From positions 4,096,967-4,160,966 of the forward strand of contig NC_133299.1 of NCBI RefSeq assembly GCF_005239225.2: DNA of 64,000 bases, given 5' to 3'. How positions within the stretch are numbered: the first letter of the stretch is position 1; each line of letters opens with the position of its first letter. Source of the DNA: Populus alba (Eukaryota; Streptophyta; Magnoliopsida; Malpighiales; Salicaceae). The position numbers and the translations under genes were made by a program. The notes beneath the pieces are model-generated. The model was not told the origin of the DNA. It saw only the letters and a program-made list of their open reading frames with translations, and made no database searches. Shown here in pieces: positions 50,601-62,879 of the stretch.

Positions 50601-53600
50601 GAATGAGCATGATCATCGCCAATGGTCAGCCGCAATATCTCTTGGATTGGTTTCAAGTTGTCTTCATGTAACTGATCACAAACAGAAATTTGAGAATATC
50701 AATGGACTTATAAAGGTATGAAGATCTGTGGTTTGGAGCTGTGAACATTTTATTCCAGTCTATCTTGAAAAAGCTTTCAAAATGAGTGTATTTGTACAGG
50801 TAGGGTTTTTTTTGATGTCACTAACAGAGGGATTAATGACGTATACTTCAGAAAATTATTATGAAAGGGATCAACTTAGATTCTTTTGCAAAGGATTATA
50901 CAAGTTATATGGAATTTGTTATAAGACAGTGCATCCTTTCAGGTTTTGCATAGCAGCAAAAGCATCCTCGTCAAAGGAGCTTGTGGGCTTGGCTTGGGCT
51001 TTGCATGCCAAGATCTTCTTACCAGGTTTAAAGCTGCTGATAATGTTGATTTGGATAAAGAAAAGTACAAGGCACAGGAGGTTGACCTATTAGGGAAGAT
51101 TCTTAGGACATTACTTCTGATGACAAGCCAGCTCAGTAATGCTTCATATGATATTCTAGAAAGTCTTCCTCCGTTTTTCGGCATGGGTGCTAATGATATG
51201 GAAATCAATTTGACATCTGACCTGTTGCTTGAGAAGTGTGATGACTTCGAGGAAGATCCTTGGGGTGTTGCTGGTCTTGTCCTTGGCTTGGGGATCTCTT
51301 TCAATGCAATATATAGAGCTGGGGCACATGATACTATGCTGAAGATAAAGGACTTGATTATATCATGGATCCCACATGTAAACTCTCTAGTAACAAACTC
51401 TTCTTTTTCCAGTGAAGGAAGGGAGAAAGCTTTATCAGTAGGATCCTGTCTTGCACTTCCCAGTGTTGTGGCATTCTGCCGGAGAGTGGAAATGATCAAT
51501 GATAATGAGCTGGATCAACTATTAAAGGGCTATCATGAGCTCATATCTGAGTTATTATCTGTTAAAAAATCTGGTACTTTCCATCAGAGCTTGATGTTGG
51601 CATCATGCATTGGTGCGGGAAGTCTTGTCGCTTGCATTTTGAATGAAGGTGTGCATCCTCTTGAAGCTGAATTTGTAAAAGGTTTACTGGAGATGTTTAG
51701 AAAATGCTACTGTAGTTCTTTCCCTCCTATCATCCATTTGGGTGGGATGCTTGGAGTTGTTAATGCAATGGGAGCTGGTGCAGGGATTTTGGTTCATGCC
51801 CATCACTTCTCAGCCTCAATCAAGACTGCTTGTGAACAAAAGGTTCTTTCGTATATTCTGTGTTTTTGGAAGAGTTACCCTCACAAAAATAGGGGTTTAT
51901 GTTTTGAATACCATTCTTTGTTTTGGTTAACAGGAATCTTCTCATATTTTGGGCCCTTTACTTTCAAGCCCTTTTTGTGAGCCACATTTGACAACATTGG
52001 TGCAAGAGATATTTCTCATTGCGCAAAATTCTGATGATCTTAAAATGCAACAAAATGCAGCTTGGGCAGTTTCATTCCTTCGAAATGGTTTTTGGTCAAA
52101 GGAACTTCTAAATGCTGAAAGCAATGATCAGACTGATGTTGTTGATAGCAAAGCAATTTCTCACAATTTTCCCGAGGACAATTTAGTTATGAAGCTGACT
52201 ATATGGTTAATGCATCTAAATAACTCCGGGGTAGGTTCTGTCTAAACGTTCCAGTTTACATGTTTATTGTAGTAATTTTATTCCTTTGTGGCTATCTTTA
52301 TCTAATATGAGCTGTGATTTGTTTCATCTTCTCTCTTGCTAAACATGAATGTATGTATAGCTCTTTTAGTGAGAATGCATGCCTGTGATAAACATGGGGT
52401 TTATGCTTTATGTGTGTGAACACATCATGTTTATGTCAAAGAACTATCCCAATCCAATAGCTTAAGCTATTAAATAAGGTTTCAAGATATGATTTATATA
52501 ATTCTTTAGCACACCCCCTCAAGTGAAAGCCTTTGGGCTTGAAACTTGCAAAGGCCTATGCTATCTTGTGGTTAATTTTTATAAAATAAAATGAGGTGGT
52601 GAAATTTGAACTCCTAATCACTTAGTCAGCAAGACTCTAATACCATGTCAAAGAACCATTTTAGTCTAATAGTTTAAGCTATGAAGTGAGGTTTCAAGAT
52701 ATGATTTATATAATTCTCTAATAGTTTATACCTTAAGGTGTGTCTATAAGCATGTTTCTTGTAGTGTTTCTCTGTTGGTGATGAATGCTAAAACCAATTC
52801 TTAGATTATGTGTTTGCTCCTGTGCACATATGTATTTATGTATGTGTGTAAGTAAATATCTTATTCACATTTTATTAAATTGGAATGCACTTAGCTAGTT
52901 GACCTTGCTATGTGGACGGATAAAGGTAAATGAAGGAGAGGGAAGTTTTCCACAGTGGCCCATGTTTTCTTGGTGGATGCACTAGTGTGTTGTGCAAGCT
53001 ATGATGGAGGATCCCCTAAGGATTTTTTGTTGTTTTATATTTGGAAGAAAATGCATTAATATTAGTTGGATATTAGGTATTTTTTTTCATATAGTTATTT
53101 TAAAAGGATGTTAGGATTTCGTTGGTGTCCTTATATAAAGAATACAAAATTATGTTTGGAGACCGCTTTGGGTGTTATTGAAATTAAAGCCTCCCAGCTC
53201 ACTATTTCTTGATTTCCCCCCTCATCTCTCCTCTCTCTATTTCTCTATCCTTGTTTGGCTTTAGGCTAGAGTGCAATCATTAGAAAGCAATGAATGTTTT
53301 CTAGTATATTTTCAGAAAGAACTATGAACTATCACGCATGCTTCTGCTTCTGCCTGTTTATGGTGAAGGATTGTAGAATAATTGAAGTTTTGGCATAAGA
53401 AGTAGATGGACTCTAGCTCTTTGTGCATGTTTGGAGACATTTTCAACTTTGGAATGGAGAGAGAACAATCAAATTTTGTCTGCTTATAACTTTGGGTTCT
53501 GCCTCGTATAATGATCTACTCTAGTTTATGCATCAGGTGCTGGGAAATCTCTGTTATCACATTGTAGATTTACAACACCAGCATAAGCAAATACATGCAG

Positions 53601-56155
53601 ACTTATTAATGTTTTTGCCTTCTTCCACTACCTACTTGTTAGTCTTATCTCATCGCTTGTATATATTATTTTCTTCAGCTATTTTGTTCTTATGAGAGAT
53701 GCTATTTGTGAATTCTTCTTTCTAATTTCTTGCTGTCTATTTTCAGGCAGGGGCTATTGCACATGTGGGCACTGTTGTCACAGTTTTAAGATGCCTTTCC
53801 CGAGCTCCTAGATTGCCAACAGTGGATTGGGGATTGATCATTAGACGCTGCATGAGATATGAGGCTCAAGTGTCTGAGGTGTTGTTGCCAGATTCAGCTC
53901 TTAAGAGGGGAGCCCTTCGGGAGGAATGTGTACAATTCTCAATAGCTCACGCGAATCAATTTGATCCCCTCCTGACTTTCCTTGACGAGCTATCTGATTT
54001 GACTAGGTTCAGGACACTAGAGCTGAATCTGCAGTCATGTCTGCTCTTTCATCTTGCAGGCCTGATAAAAGTATTCTCAGGTTCCAGGCTAGAGAAACTG
54101 CTTGATGATATTGCTGAATACTTTTGCTCAGATATTTTATACCAAGGGTATAGCCCTGATCAGAAGAGCTCATTGAGAATCTCATGCTGGGTGGGTCTCT
54201 ATCAGTGTCTAGAAGAAGCTGTGCTTAGCTCTGTAGGGTACATATCAAACCTTGAAAAGTGCATAGAGGTGCTGTTTCACTTGTTGCCTGCATCAGAATC
54301 TGCTGCCTTCACAGGAGTGGATCTGCCAAACACTGCAGAGGAATGGCGTGTGGCAGTTCAATGCTTGGCAAAGGCTCAAGAGGATTGGTTATTGGATTTC
54401 CTGCAGGTAAACATGGTCCATCATCTCTCTTTGGAGCATTTCTTTTCAGAAAATTCTTGTCTTCGTTTCTGCTTTGTGGATATTTAGCTCATATGCTATG
54501 AACTTGAATCATATCTACTGATAATTTTTTTGAAGAGCATCAAGTTTCTACTGATAATCATATTTAGTACTATGGGGAGTACTCTTTGGAACTCTTTCAT
54601 GTATATCTATATTCAACAACTTAATTGGTTTGTAACTACTGAGCTGAACCCAAAATGGTTCAAAACATTATTTAGTCTTGTAGAGTTTATGTAGGAGCAT
54701 TTGAATTGCCATCATGTTCTATTCTCAGAAAATTATGTTGCAATGTTTGCTTTGCAGGTTCCATTAGGGGATCTTGTGCAAGGAGGTAGCCAGTCAAATG
54801 AAGTCCTAAAGAAGATTCTAGCGAAAGTGAAGCTAGTTAGGATGGGTTCCATCCCATTAACCGAGCTTGGAAGAATAAAAGCTTACATGCTGAACTCTAA
54901 ATCAAAGGGTTAGTTACTTTACTTGGAAAGAGCATGGTAGTTGAATAACTTTGAGCCAGTCTAATTCTTAATATTGCTAATGTTGTTTCCATGATGCCAA
55001 ATTGGATTCAATTTGCTGCATGTTTTGGTGGTTCTTGCCTTGGAATTTCTTGCTTAGAATTGGTTTAATGCACCTCTTTTCAACAATACAGATATTTGGA
55101 ATTTGCAAGCTGAAGTGGTAGCAGCTTTGCAATATGCAGATGGTAGTGTCAAAAGACAGTGGCTTGTCGATGCAGTGGAGATTAGTTGTGTCTCGAGCTA
55201 TCCTTCCATAGTAAGCTTTTTTTTACACAATCAAAATGCATAGGTGACTGGTTCCCATTTCCCAACACAAGGCACCGGCATGGTAGCTATAGTCTAAGCA
55301 AAATATGGAATAGTAACCCTGTATGTATTTAGGAGGATAGTTTGTTTACCTGCAGTCAGGGCAGGGGAGGGTGGTGGTGGTATAGTTGATCTGTGCAAGT
55401 AGTCTGGCTAGTGTTACTTTTATGTAAATGCAGCTTTGAAAAATCCATCCCTCATTGGCAGTTGATATGATACGCTTCCACTTCCACTTAAACTTCCACT
55501 TCCATTCTTGTGTACATGTTTTCAAGAAGTTCAGCTCTCTTTAATTCCAATTCCACTTCCATTCTTGTGTACATGTTTTTAAGAAGTTCAGCTCTCTTTA
55601 ATTCGAACCTTTTCAAAATACATTTCTGTGTAGAGATTAGTGATTCCCATGCGTTTTTTTCTGCCATTGTGTCATCTGATGAATCATAAGGGGTGAAGGA
55701 ACCTGTATTATTTCTCACCTTCATAGTCCTTTTGTTTTTAATTTTTCTGTGATAATGCTTTTAAATGAAAGGTCTTTACATTTCTTCTGCAGGCCTTAAA
55801 GTTTCTCGGTCTGCTATCTGGTAGCTGTTGCAAATATGGGTCGCTTCTGACTTTGGACCAGTTATCCGTGTTGAGTGATCTACCAGTTACCCTCCCTTCC
55901 CTTGTGACTGAACCTAGTTGGGAAGTTGTTGCGGAATCCATTGTTTCTACCCTTTGGACATCAACCGAACGCATATACTACTTGGTTACTGACAAAGGAC
56001 CCTCTGACAATACAAATAGCACACAACCTATTGACGGAAGTGAAAAGGATATTGCCTCCTTTCTATTGCGTGTGATGTATCATACCTGTACATGTTTAAA
56101 AGAGTATTTGCCTTTCGAGAAGCAGCTTAGGCTTGCGAATATGCTGGTCACTTGA
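38636..56155 (+). CDS. RST1: RST1 (RESURRECTION1), large helical-repeat protein
   Basis: The Arabidopsis homologue is a 1841-residue protein needed for normal cuticular wax and embryo development; with RIPR it bridges the cytosolic RNA exosome and the SKI complex. Twenty-five GT-AG exons join in frame: 38636-39028, 39184-39468, 39643-39726, 39880-40156, 40670-40920, 41369-41549, 41682-41869, 41978-42078, 44417-44492, 46138-46269, 46354-46435, 47248-47320, 47815-47983, 48203-48333, 48418-48509, 49469-49560, 49636-49851, 49960-50037, 50533-50715, 50943-51842, 51934-52230, 53747-54406, 54758-54908, 55092-55210 and 55793-56155. The product is 1857 residues. Recognisable stretches are [22 protein letters not shown] (exon 1), [59 protein letters not shown] and [19 protein letters not shown] (exon 17). 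It looks like ARM/HEAT-like helices throughout and has no catalytic motif. All exon phases agree and no frameshift is present, so the gene appears intact. The large introns carry transposon pieces, including a TRIM. The start is the first ATG after a CT-rich leader. Confidence 0.96.
48800..48986. repeat. Tandem duplication in RST1 intron 15
   Basis: Two 86-base copies (48800-48885 and 48901-48986), period 101, differing at only a few positions. Both contain 'ATTAGATTCATCATAGATGG'. They lie well inside the intron and do not touch splice sites. Confidence 0.9.
52434..52723 (-). mobile_element. TRIM (terminal-repeat retrotransposon in miniature)
   Basis: This is a 290-base element with two direct repeats of 80 and 78 bases (52434-52513 and 52646-52723), each starting TGTCAAAGAAC. 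Read on the minus strand, the internal part (132 bases) begins right after the 5' LTR with TGGTATTAGAGTC (52645-52633), a met-tRNA primer-binding site. It ends with the purine tract GAGGGGG (52520-52514) just before the 3' LTR. The target-site duplication GTTTA is exact (52429-52433 and 52724-52728). The internal part has no coding sequence. These are all the parts of a TRIM. It lies inside RST1 intron 21, opposite in orientation to the gene. Confidence 0.85.
53000..53290 (+). mobile_element. Possible solo LTR fragment in RST1 intron 21
   Basis: The segment has the layout of a copia LTR: a T-rich upstream part, 'GTTAGGATTTCG', a TATA box (TTATATAAAG at 53131) and then a CT-rich leader-like stretch near 53215-53250. 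The ends were not defined, so this is a tentative call. Confidence 0.35.
55494..55607. repeat. 57-base tandem duplication in RST1 intron 24
   Basis: Two nearly identical 57-base units (55494-55550 and 55551-55607). The period is a multiple of three, which keeps a minus-strand frame open, but that frame has no family resemblance. Confidence 0.9.
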
Positions 56156-57380
56156 GAGAGGGTCATAGCCAAACTTGCAGTCAATTAGGCTATAAGATCT
56201 TTGCTTGCGGCATCTCTAACTATTCAGTTAGAAAGCATTACTATTCCTGCGTGAAGCTTATCTCTAATTGGTTTTCTTTTTCTAACTGGATCTTATTCCA
56301 CTAGTCCTTTATGTGAGGCTAAAGGGCTAGAATGCACAAGTTTCTGGGTTTCCATCAAAATGGCGACACAAGGGACTCCTCCTTTTCAGGTATCAGTCAC
56401 CAATAGTTTATATGTAAATATATAGCTTTACTAAATGGTCAGTTGTTTCTAACCTTTTTGTAACCTTGATGTCTGTCCTCTGTTTAAATAATCTGATTTA
56501 AATTCTTCGTGTTCAAGCTGTTCCAGCAACCACGGTTGCTTCTAAAACTGCCTTCAACATGGGAGGTAAAGAGTAATTGATGATTATGGTGCGTCTTTAT
56601 ATTGAGGTTTTTTCTTGTTTTCTTCGTTTTTGGATGGAAGGTTTAACAATCAAAACGTGATTACACAAGCCATTTCAGCTCGGTTGGAGGGCAGTTGATC
56701 CAGTCAACAAATACGTTCAGGGACCGCCCAATCAGCACCCTTCTAGGTATATAGCTAACACTGTCCTTCCTCACCTTGTCCTGGCCTCAGCAATTGTGCC
56801 CTTAATATCCCGAGAAATAACCCTGCCGTCTTATCTATGAATTAAGCAAATATGGATGATGAGATTCGTGACATTGGGGTGGTAGAAATTAATAGAAGCA
56901 AGTAGAAAGCTATAGATTAATACATTGAATTACAAATCCTAAATATATCAAATACTTAAATATATATTATTATATTAATATTCACTCCTAAAAACAAAAA
57001 GAAATTCTCTCAAACCCAAAGAACTATTTGTTTCCCACAATTCCATAAATAATTATCCCTTAGCCTACTTCAACTTTCCTCTTCTAAATTAAAGATTAAA
57101 GAGTTTTCATGATTGGGTGGATGCTTTATATTTTGGACTTTGATGGTCATTGTGAAGGATTTGTGAGATGAATTACAGTTTGGAAGCAAAAATTAGTGAT
57201 TTATGAAGCATATAGAGAAGATGAGAAGTATAGGGGTATTTTTTTGAGTGAGAGTGGGATGTTATTTGAATCGGGATGAGGAAAGATACATGAGAGGAAA
57301 TGTGATTTTAAGGAGTATATATACAAGAATTGTAATTTAATATATTCAATTTTAGTTTTCAACACACCTCTATTAATCTT
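56156..57380. other. RST1 3' flank and intergenic DNA
   Basis: The first few hundred bases are probably the RST1 3' UTR. No further coding exon was recognised. Confidence 0.45.
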
Positions 57381-57387
57381 TGCCATT

Positions 57388-57481
57388 TGTATTTCACGCG
57401 TTTCACTAACACAGACCATGCTGAGAGAAGCATATGTATTTCACGCGTTTCACTAACACAGATCAGGTTGAGAGAAGCATA
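57388..57481. repeat. 47-base tandem duplication
   Basis: Two units (57388-57434 and 57435-57481) beginning TGTATTTCACGCGTTTCACT. They differ at only a few bases near their centre. Confidence 0.9.
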
Positions 57482-57626
57482 TGCTTGACTAATTAATAAA
57501 AGTTTAAGGTTCAACAAATTTGATAAAAAAATCAAACTGGATTGCACATGTTTCTTACACCATTTTGGAAGGGTCCAAATTGTCTGTTGTTGATCATGAT
57601 GTTCAACTGCTACTAATAATTCCAAG

Positions 57627-57790
57627 AGTGTGTTTGTATTTAAAAAAATATTTTTGAATATTTTTTTTTTAAATTTTAATTTTATATAATTTTAGATTGT
57701 CTTGATATTAAAAATAAATTTTAAAAAATAACAAATTATTTTGATGTATTTTCAAGTAAAAAATAATTGTTATTATAATTTTAAAAACCA
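57627..57790. repeat. AT-rich MITE-like repeat, copy 3
   Basis: It starts with GAGTGTGTTTGTATTT. It then has the same AT-rich words as the copies at 37.8 and 38.4 kb (ATTTTAAAAA, TATTAAAAATAAATTTTAAA, TATTTTGATGTATTTTCAAG). The first part is a usual end for a common plant MITE. It directly abuts the LINE remnant. Confidence 0.5.
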
Positions 57791-57819
57791 TATAGGTTGG
57801 GCAACATTAGAGAGTAATG

Positions 57820-58720
57820 CTAATTCGAAGATCCCTTGAAGCAGCTAAAAATATATTTTTAGAATTAGGGACTTTCCCTTTGAAAATAGTTGGTCCTTGC
57901 TTTCCAAATATGCCATTAGAGTAATGTAATTTGATCAAATTGTAGATCCTCTAAAAGTATATTGTAGCTTCACCCACCAATCCTTTATTGAAATAAAACT
58001 AACATTGCTTGTGCTATTGTCTAATTGGCTAGCAAGCCATGTCAACTATCCATGATCACCAGAAAAGAAAGGTATGTTCCATTGATTCCACTTTTACTCC
58101 ACATATAAGATAAAGTTTGGGTCATTATTTCTCTTAATCAAACCCTCTTATCTGGCTAAAGAGTTTGTAAAGCCTTACACAAGAAATTTATGATTTTTTA
58201 AGGTACCTTGAGAGCCTATTATTTCTCTTAGAAGCTCTAGGTAGCCTTACTTGATCTTAAGACACAGCGTGAAGGAGATTCTATTTGAGATGAGATGTTA
58301 TGCAAGGATGATTGCACAAAGCATCCATACTTCATAGTTAGGCTTCCAAGCTTTTTTTAATCTCATATCAAGGTGTTCTCTAGAACTGCAGGTCCAATAG
58401 ATATTATTTCAATGCTAAAACTTCCTTATTAGACAACAATTACAACAAAAACTTGTAAGCAGTTTAAAACCGGACATCACATAATTTAGGGTGACATCAA
58501 TCATTTCCTTAAGTAAAACCTCTCCTCTTACTTGTGATAATAATTTTTGCTTTCAAGATTGTAACTTCCCACAAATACAATCAAGTAAAAAACCAAGGAC
58601 TTGTGACTTAGACCTCCCCCACCTTGTTCGGATACCCGATTTGCTTTTCAGTTACAGGCTTGGTCCCCAACCTATAAGAAATTGCATTTCTATTAGCCAT
58701 AGAAGTACTAGAGCCAAAAT
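57820..58720 (-). pseudogene. L1-type LINE reverse transcriptase 3' remnant
   Basis: On the minus strand, broken frames encode the C-terminal part of a plant L1 ORF2. The first stretch (RSKSQVLGFLLD, then KLQS*KQKLLSQVRGEVLLKE, then LNYVMSGFKL at about 58460-58615) is the thumb region after the reverse transcriptase. Further along are a zf-RVT-like end (near 58000-58080) and a WHIWKAR motif near 57925. Several in-frame stops show decay. The endonuclease and the catalytic RT core are missing. Confidence 0.75.
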
Positions 58721-58879
58721 ATATGCTAGATTATTCCTTTTTCTTCTTCTTCATATGTCAGTATCCCATCTCAATCAAGTTTAGTTTGATTGTACTAACA
58801 ATGTGAAATGATACGAGGCATGCATTCATGGGTTGGAGGTCGTTTGGAAATTCGAGTTAAAAAGCTAGATGTATACAAA

Positions 58880-59420
58880 GATTCAATGTTGATAATCTAT
58901 TAAATGAAGGGTGAATGACAACCTATGAATGAAAAGTTAAGACCATATCAGGAACATTTCATTAAACTTACAAAAGACTTTGAGGAATAGAGTTCACACA
59001 CCACAACCAAATTTGATTGCGAAATCAGAGTGCGATTGATCTATATAGAGATCAAGAATTCTCCAGCTCATTGTTGCATAGTTGAAGGAGAAACAATTAG
59101 AACTCTTGGTATCATGACATCAAACAGTTCATTGAATGTCATTAGAAGCATCCAAGGTAGACGAAAAAACCTTAAGAAGGATGACAATTAAATAATAATA
59201 CCTGGATGGAGAAACCTTATACAAAAGTTCATAAAGGGATTTATGCCACTTGTACAAATAGACACATGATGGTTGAGCAAATTTAATGATTTGGTTACTT
59301 CTAGATGACCATGGAAAGAAACTGCGTAAAACATATAAAAAAATATCGTAAATGTTAGGTGTATGACGATAAAATCAATGCACCCCTATATATAGTGATG
59401 TTATTTCAAAAAGCCCTAGG
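58880..59420 (+). pseudogene. Ogre/Tat-like Ty3/gypsy RNase H-integrase remnant
   Basis: Frames broken by stops and shifts show an RNase H end (KLRPYQEHFIKLTKDFEE near 58930-58990, then EIKNSPAHC near 59055) and the start of integrase. This includes WYHDIKQFIE (59110), a degraded HMM..Q...FGYF near 59270-59310, then MTMERNCVKHIKKYRKC near 59308-59360 and YDDKINAP. This order is characteristic of the Ogre/Tat group. It is non-functional. Confidence 0.75.
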
Positions 59421-60150
59421 TTGTATGACTCATAAATAACTAAACAAAGGATTTGCACTAGTAAAACTTGAGTGGGCTGGTGTGTTAAGTGTCTAAGAGA
59501 GGAAAAATTAGAAATAATTAGTCCTACTATCAATAAGGAAGATGTATTACAAAAGAAAAAAGGGGTTGTATTTCAAACTAAGTAATGATATATGCTTGTC
59601 ATCTAACCTAAAAGTGTTTAGCATTGTGTAATGTTTTGTAGAAATCTTATAGGTAAAAATCCTATTTGGAATATAAAAAAGCTCTAATAAATCCATGTCA
59701 ACAAAGATTTGACAAGGTTTCTTCCAACTTAACTTGGCACCAAAAATTTTAGCCTACAATTAAACAGCACTATGAATTTGATTCTTTATGACAAGTGGTC
59801 CTGCAGCAGAATTCAAGTTGTATTAGAATATTCTTCCTCACGACAGAATTCAATCGAAACCAATTATGTTATCAAAAGGATTCACTCATACAATTGAGAT
59901 ATATTCGGTCAAATCCTATAGGTAAGCCAAACAAACTTTACGATAAAAAAAAATGAGGTTGGTCACCTTTTTATTTGATCATTTTATAAAATTAAGGTTG
60001 GTCACCTCTTGATTTGACTAACATTCAAAATTTCGCTACAAAGTCCTTTCTTGACTTTACAACTTTTCAAAGTTTTCACAAATACCATTTTTTCTTGACA
60101 ATCTTTTTCTATAAGACTTTGTACTATAAACATTGCAAAGAAGAGGAAAC

Positions 60151-61347
60151 TGTTATAACCTATTTTACCCTAAAATATTTTCAAAAAAAAACGAAAATCC
60201 AAAAAAAATATTTTTTTTAAATAAGCCAATCAAAATTCCTCAAGGTTTTAATTAAATAAGAATTTTTTTAAGGATTTAAATTAAATAAAAATAGTTTTAA
60301 TTGATGGTATTGAAGGATCAAGGACCAAATTTATCAAATTGGTTTAATTTAGAAAGTCTTATTAATTCAATTAGGAGCTTAATTGAATAAATTTATGATT
60401 TTATACTAAGAAGTTGAAGGATTTATTTAGCTTTGGTCAATGACATAATTGATAGATTTTATTAATTTGGCTTTGATTTTGTGCCTAATTGAATAATTAA
60501 AATTTCTAGAGGATTAAAACTAAGAAGGCATTGACTTTCAAATATTATTTTGAGCTTTTTCCATACCAAACATCGTCATTTCAAGGCCTTGTTTTTTTTT
60601 TTTTCCTTTCAAACTAAAAGGATTAAAATTTTAGCCTCTTTGTCTTCTTTTTCAGAGATCAAAATTAGGAATCCTAGCCACCACTCTTGTCGTTTTCCTG
60701 ACAAACTGCCACTGACCACTGTTGTTTTGGATATTTTGGCATTGTTTCATTTATTTTTAAGTGTTATTCTTTCATGATTTTAGCGTTGTTCAACCTTTGG
60801 TTATTCTATTCTACATGAAAACATGTTAACCTCACTATCCTTTTTTGCTTTTATTGTTTTTCCTCAAAAACTGACTCACTGACGCACTACAAAAGAGCCT
60901 TTTCATGCTCATGTACTGAAACCTGTGATCCTTATTTTATCTTAACCCTTCAACGTTGTAGATTCCATGTTTACAAATCATGTGGTTTGTGTTGATTTGG
61001 TATAGGAAGCTAGGTCGGTCCTCTTCCGTTATAAATAGGTTAAGGGTGTGTGTGGGAGAGAAAAAAAGTAAGAAAGAGGAACACTTAGAGAAAATATAGT
61101 TCGATTAGAGAATTGGAAAAACAAAAAAATAGGTTTGTTGGGTATTCATGATTTTAGGCAAGAAAGTCTTGAAGGTTTTAGTGTTGGAGAGTGAAAAATT
61201 AAGGTTTTAAAAAGCTTATGAGTCTTGGTTTACATTTTGGTTTGATTCAACCCCCATCTTCCTCCCAACATAGGTATTTGCCCTTGTGTGTTTCTTTTTT
61301 TTTCTTGCTCATTTTCTTTCTTTAATGCCTTAGTTTTTATAACTACA
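60151..61347 (+). mobile_element. Candidate gypsy LTR
   Basis: It begins TGTTATAACC, preceded by a purine-rich stretch (AAAGAAGAGGAAAC). It ends AACTACA, followed one base later by TGGTGCCATTTGTGG (61349), a PBS-like sequence. A TATA box (GTTATAAATAGG) lies near 61029. Having a PPT-like tract on the left and a PBS on the right would fit an LTR shared by tandem elements. No second LTR copy was found, so the boundaries remain tentative. Confidence 0.45.
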
Positions 61348-61411
61348 ATGGTGCCATTTGTGGTGTGAAAATGTCTATATCCATGAATCTTGAGATGTAA
61401 TATGTTACTAT

Positions 61412-61590
61412 TTAGATGAGAATATTTTTTTCAGTGTGATAGGATTCACTCTTCATGAGTAAAGCTTTTGGATTGTGTGATTAAGTTATAAGTTTTTTTT
61501 TACAACGATTTTGATGAGAATGTTTATTTGTAATAGGACTCACTCTTCATGAGTTAAAATTTTGGATTGTGTGATTAAGTTCTAAGCTAC
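61412..61590. repeat. Degenerate tandem duplication of about 97 bases
   Basis: Two units share 'CACTCTTCATGAGT' and 'TTTTGGATTGTGTGATTAAG' in the same order (61412-61490 and 61510-61590). Confidence 0.8.
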
Positions 61591-62879
61591 CTTGTAATGT
61601 TTATATATATATAAGAATGGTTTTACTCACTTTATGGTGGACCAAAGATGAAATCTTTGAGTAGGTCATATAGTCATTTTTATGTTCACTCATTATGAAC
61701 AACTCTGGAATGATTGAAATCTATTGCCCTTTAAAGTTCAAGCCTAAAAATAGCCTGGAATTTTACCTTGTTTACAAATGTTTTCTCTATGTTCTATCTT
61801 TTCCATATGGCTATTTTATCCATGCCTATCCTGAACTATATGTAAATTTGAATGACGTGTAGATTAATGATTTATACATTAAGGGTTTAATTTAGTTTTT
61901 TTTTCTTTAATCAGTACAATAAAAAAAACCCAAACCAAAGTAGGTCTTCTAAAAGACCCATCGATTTTCTAGTTTGGTCTTTTCAAATGTGTTTTCTATT
62001 TGATTTTAAGTTTTCACTTGTATTTCATTTGGTTGAAACCCATATCAAGTTTTCCACCTTGTGTTTGACTTATTATTATTATTATTTTTATCATACCTTG
62101 CATTGTTATGGCTTCATGGAATCCTGTTATGACTATGATTTTGAATCTACCAAAGTAGTAGGTGTTGCTCTTTTTTTTTTTTTTTTTAGATAACACAAAC
62201 CATTCACACATGTTTTTTTGGGCCTTGAAACAAGTTTGTTAGGCCTAATAGGTTTCGACCCACATTAAAGACTTTTATGAGGCGGCATTCCTATTTTATT
62301 TTCTTAAAAAACTTTCAATTACTTTGAAATTGTATAGATCATGTCCTCTTTTTTGTTATTCACTAATAGTGTTTAGGGTAATGGATTTATAACAATTTAT
62401 TACTTTTGACATTAATGTAGAGTAACACTTATTCTGTTTTGTTTTCAAATAAACGAGTTTGTAAAACTTTTAAGTCTTTAAGCCTAGTATTTATCACTGA
62501 CACCCAAGTGTCAATTGAGATTACTAAAATGTTTAGTAAACCACATTTCAAAATGCACATCAATAATAAGAAAAAAATAGAAATTTTCTAATAAAATAAT
62601 GTTATCCACTTACTAGGAAAGTGCATTCATTAGTCTTATCGACCAATGTATACAAACACTGATATAGGGCAACATCATAGAATTGAAGTACCAATATGAT
62701 TGTTAAACTTAACAAAACATATTGGAAAAAATGAATCCATAGAGGTCATTATCTAAACCAAGTTCAAAAAGATATTCATGCCACTAGATCTTATTTTCAA
62801 GTATATAAACCTATAATAAGTCACTGCTTGGATATATAGGGTTGGGGTATAAAACCTCATTCAATAAAATTATGAGTGA

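Noticed and set aside
50939..51499. A 186-codon minus-strand frame
   Set aside because: It is the antisense shadow of RST1 exon 20, whose own frame is conserved and open for 300 codons.
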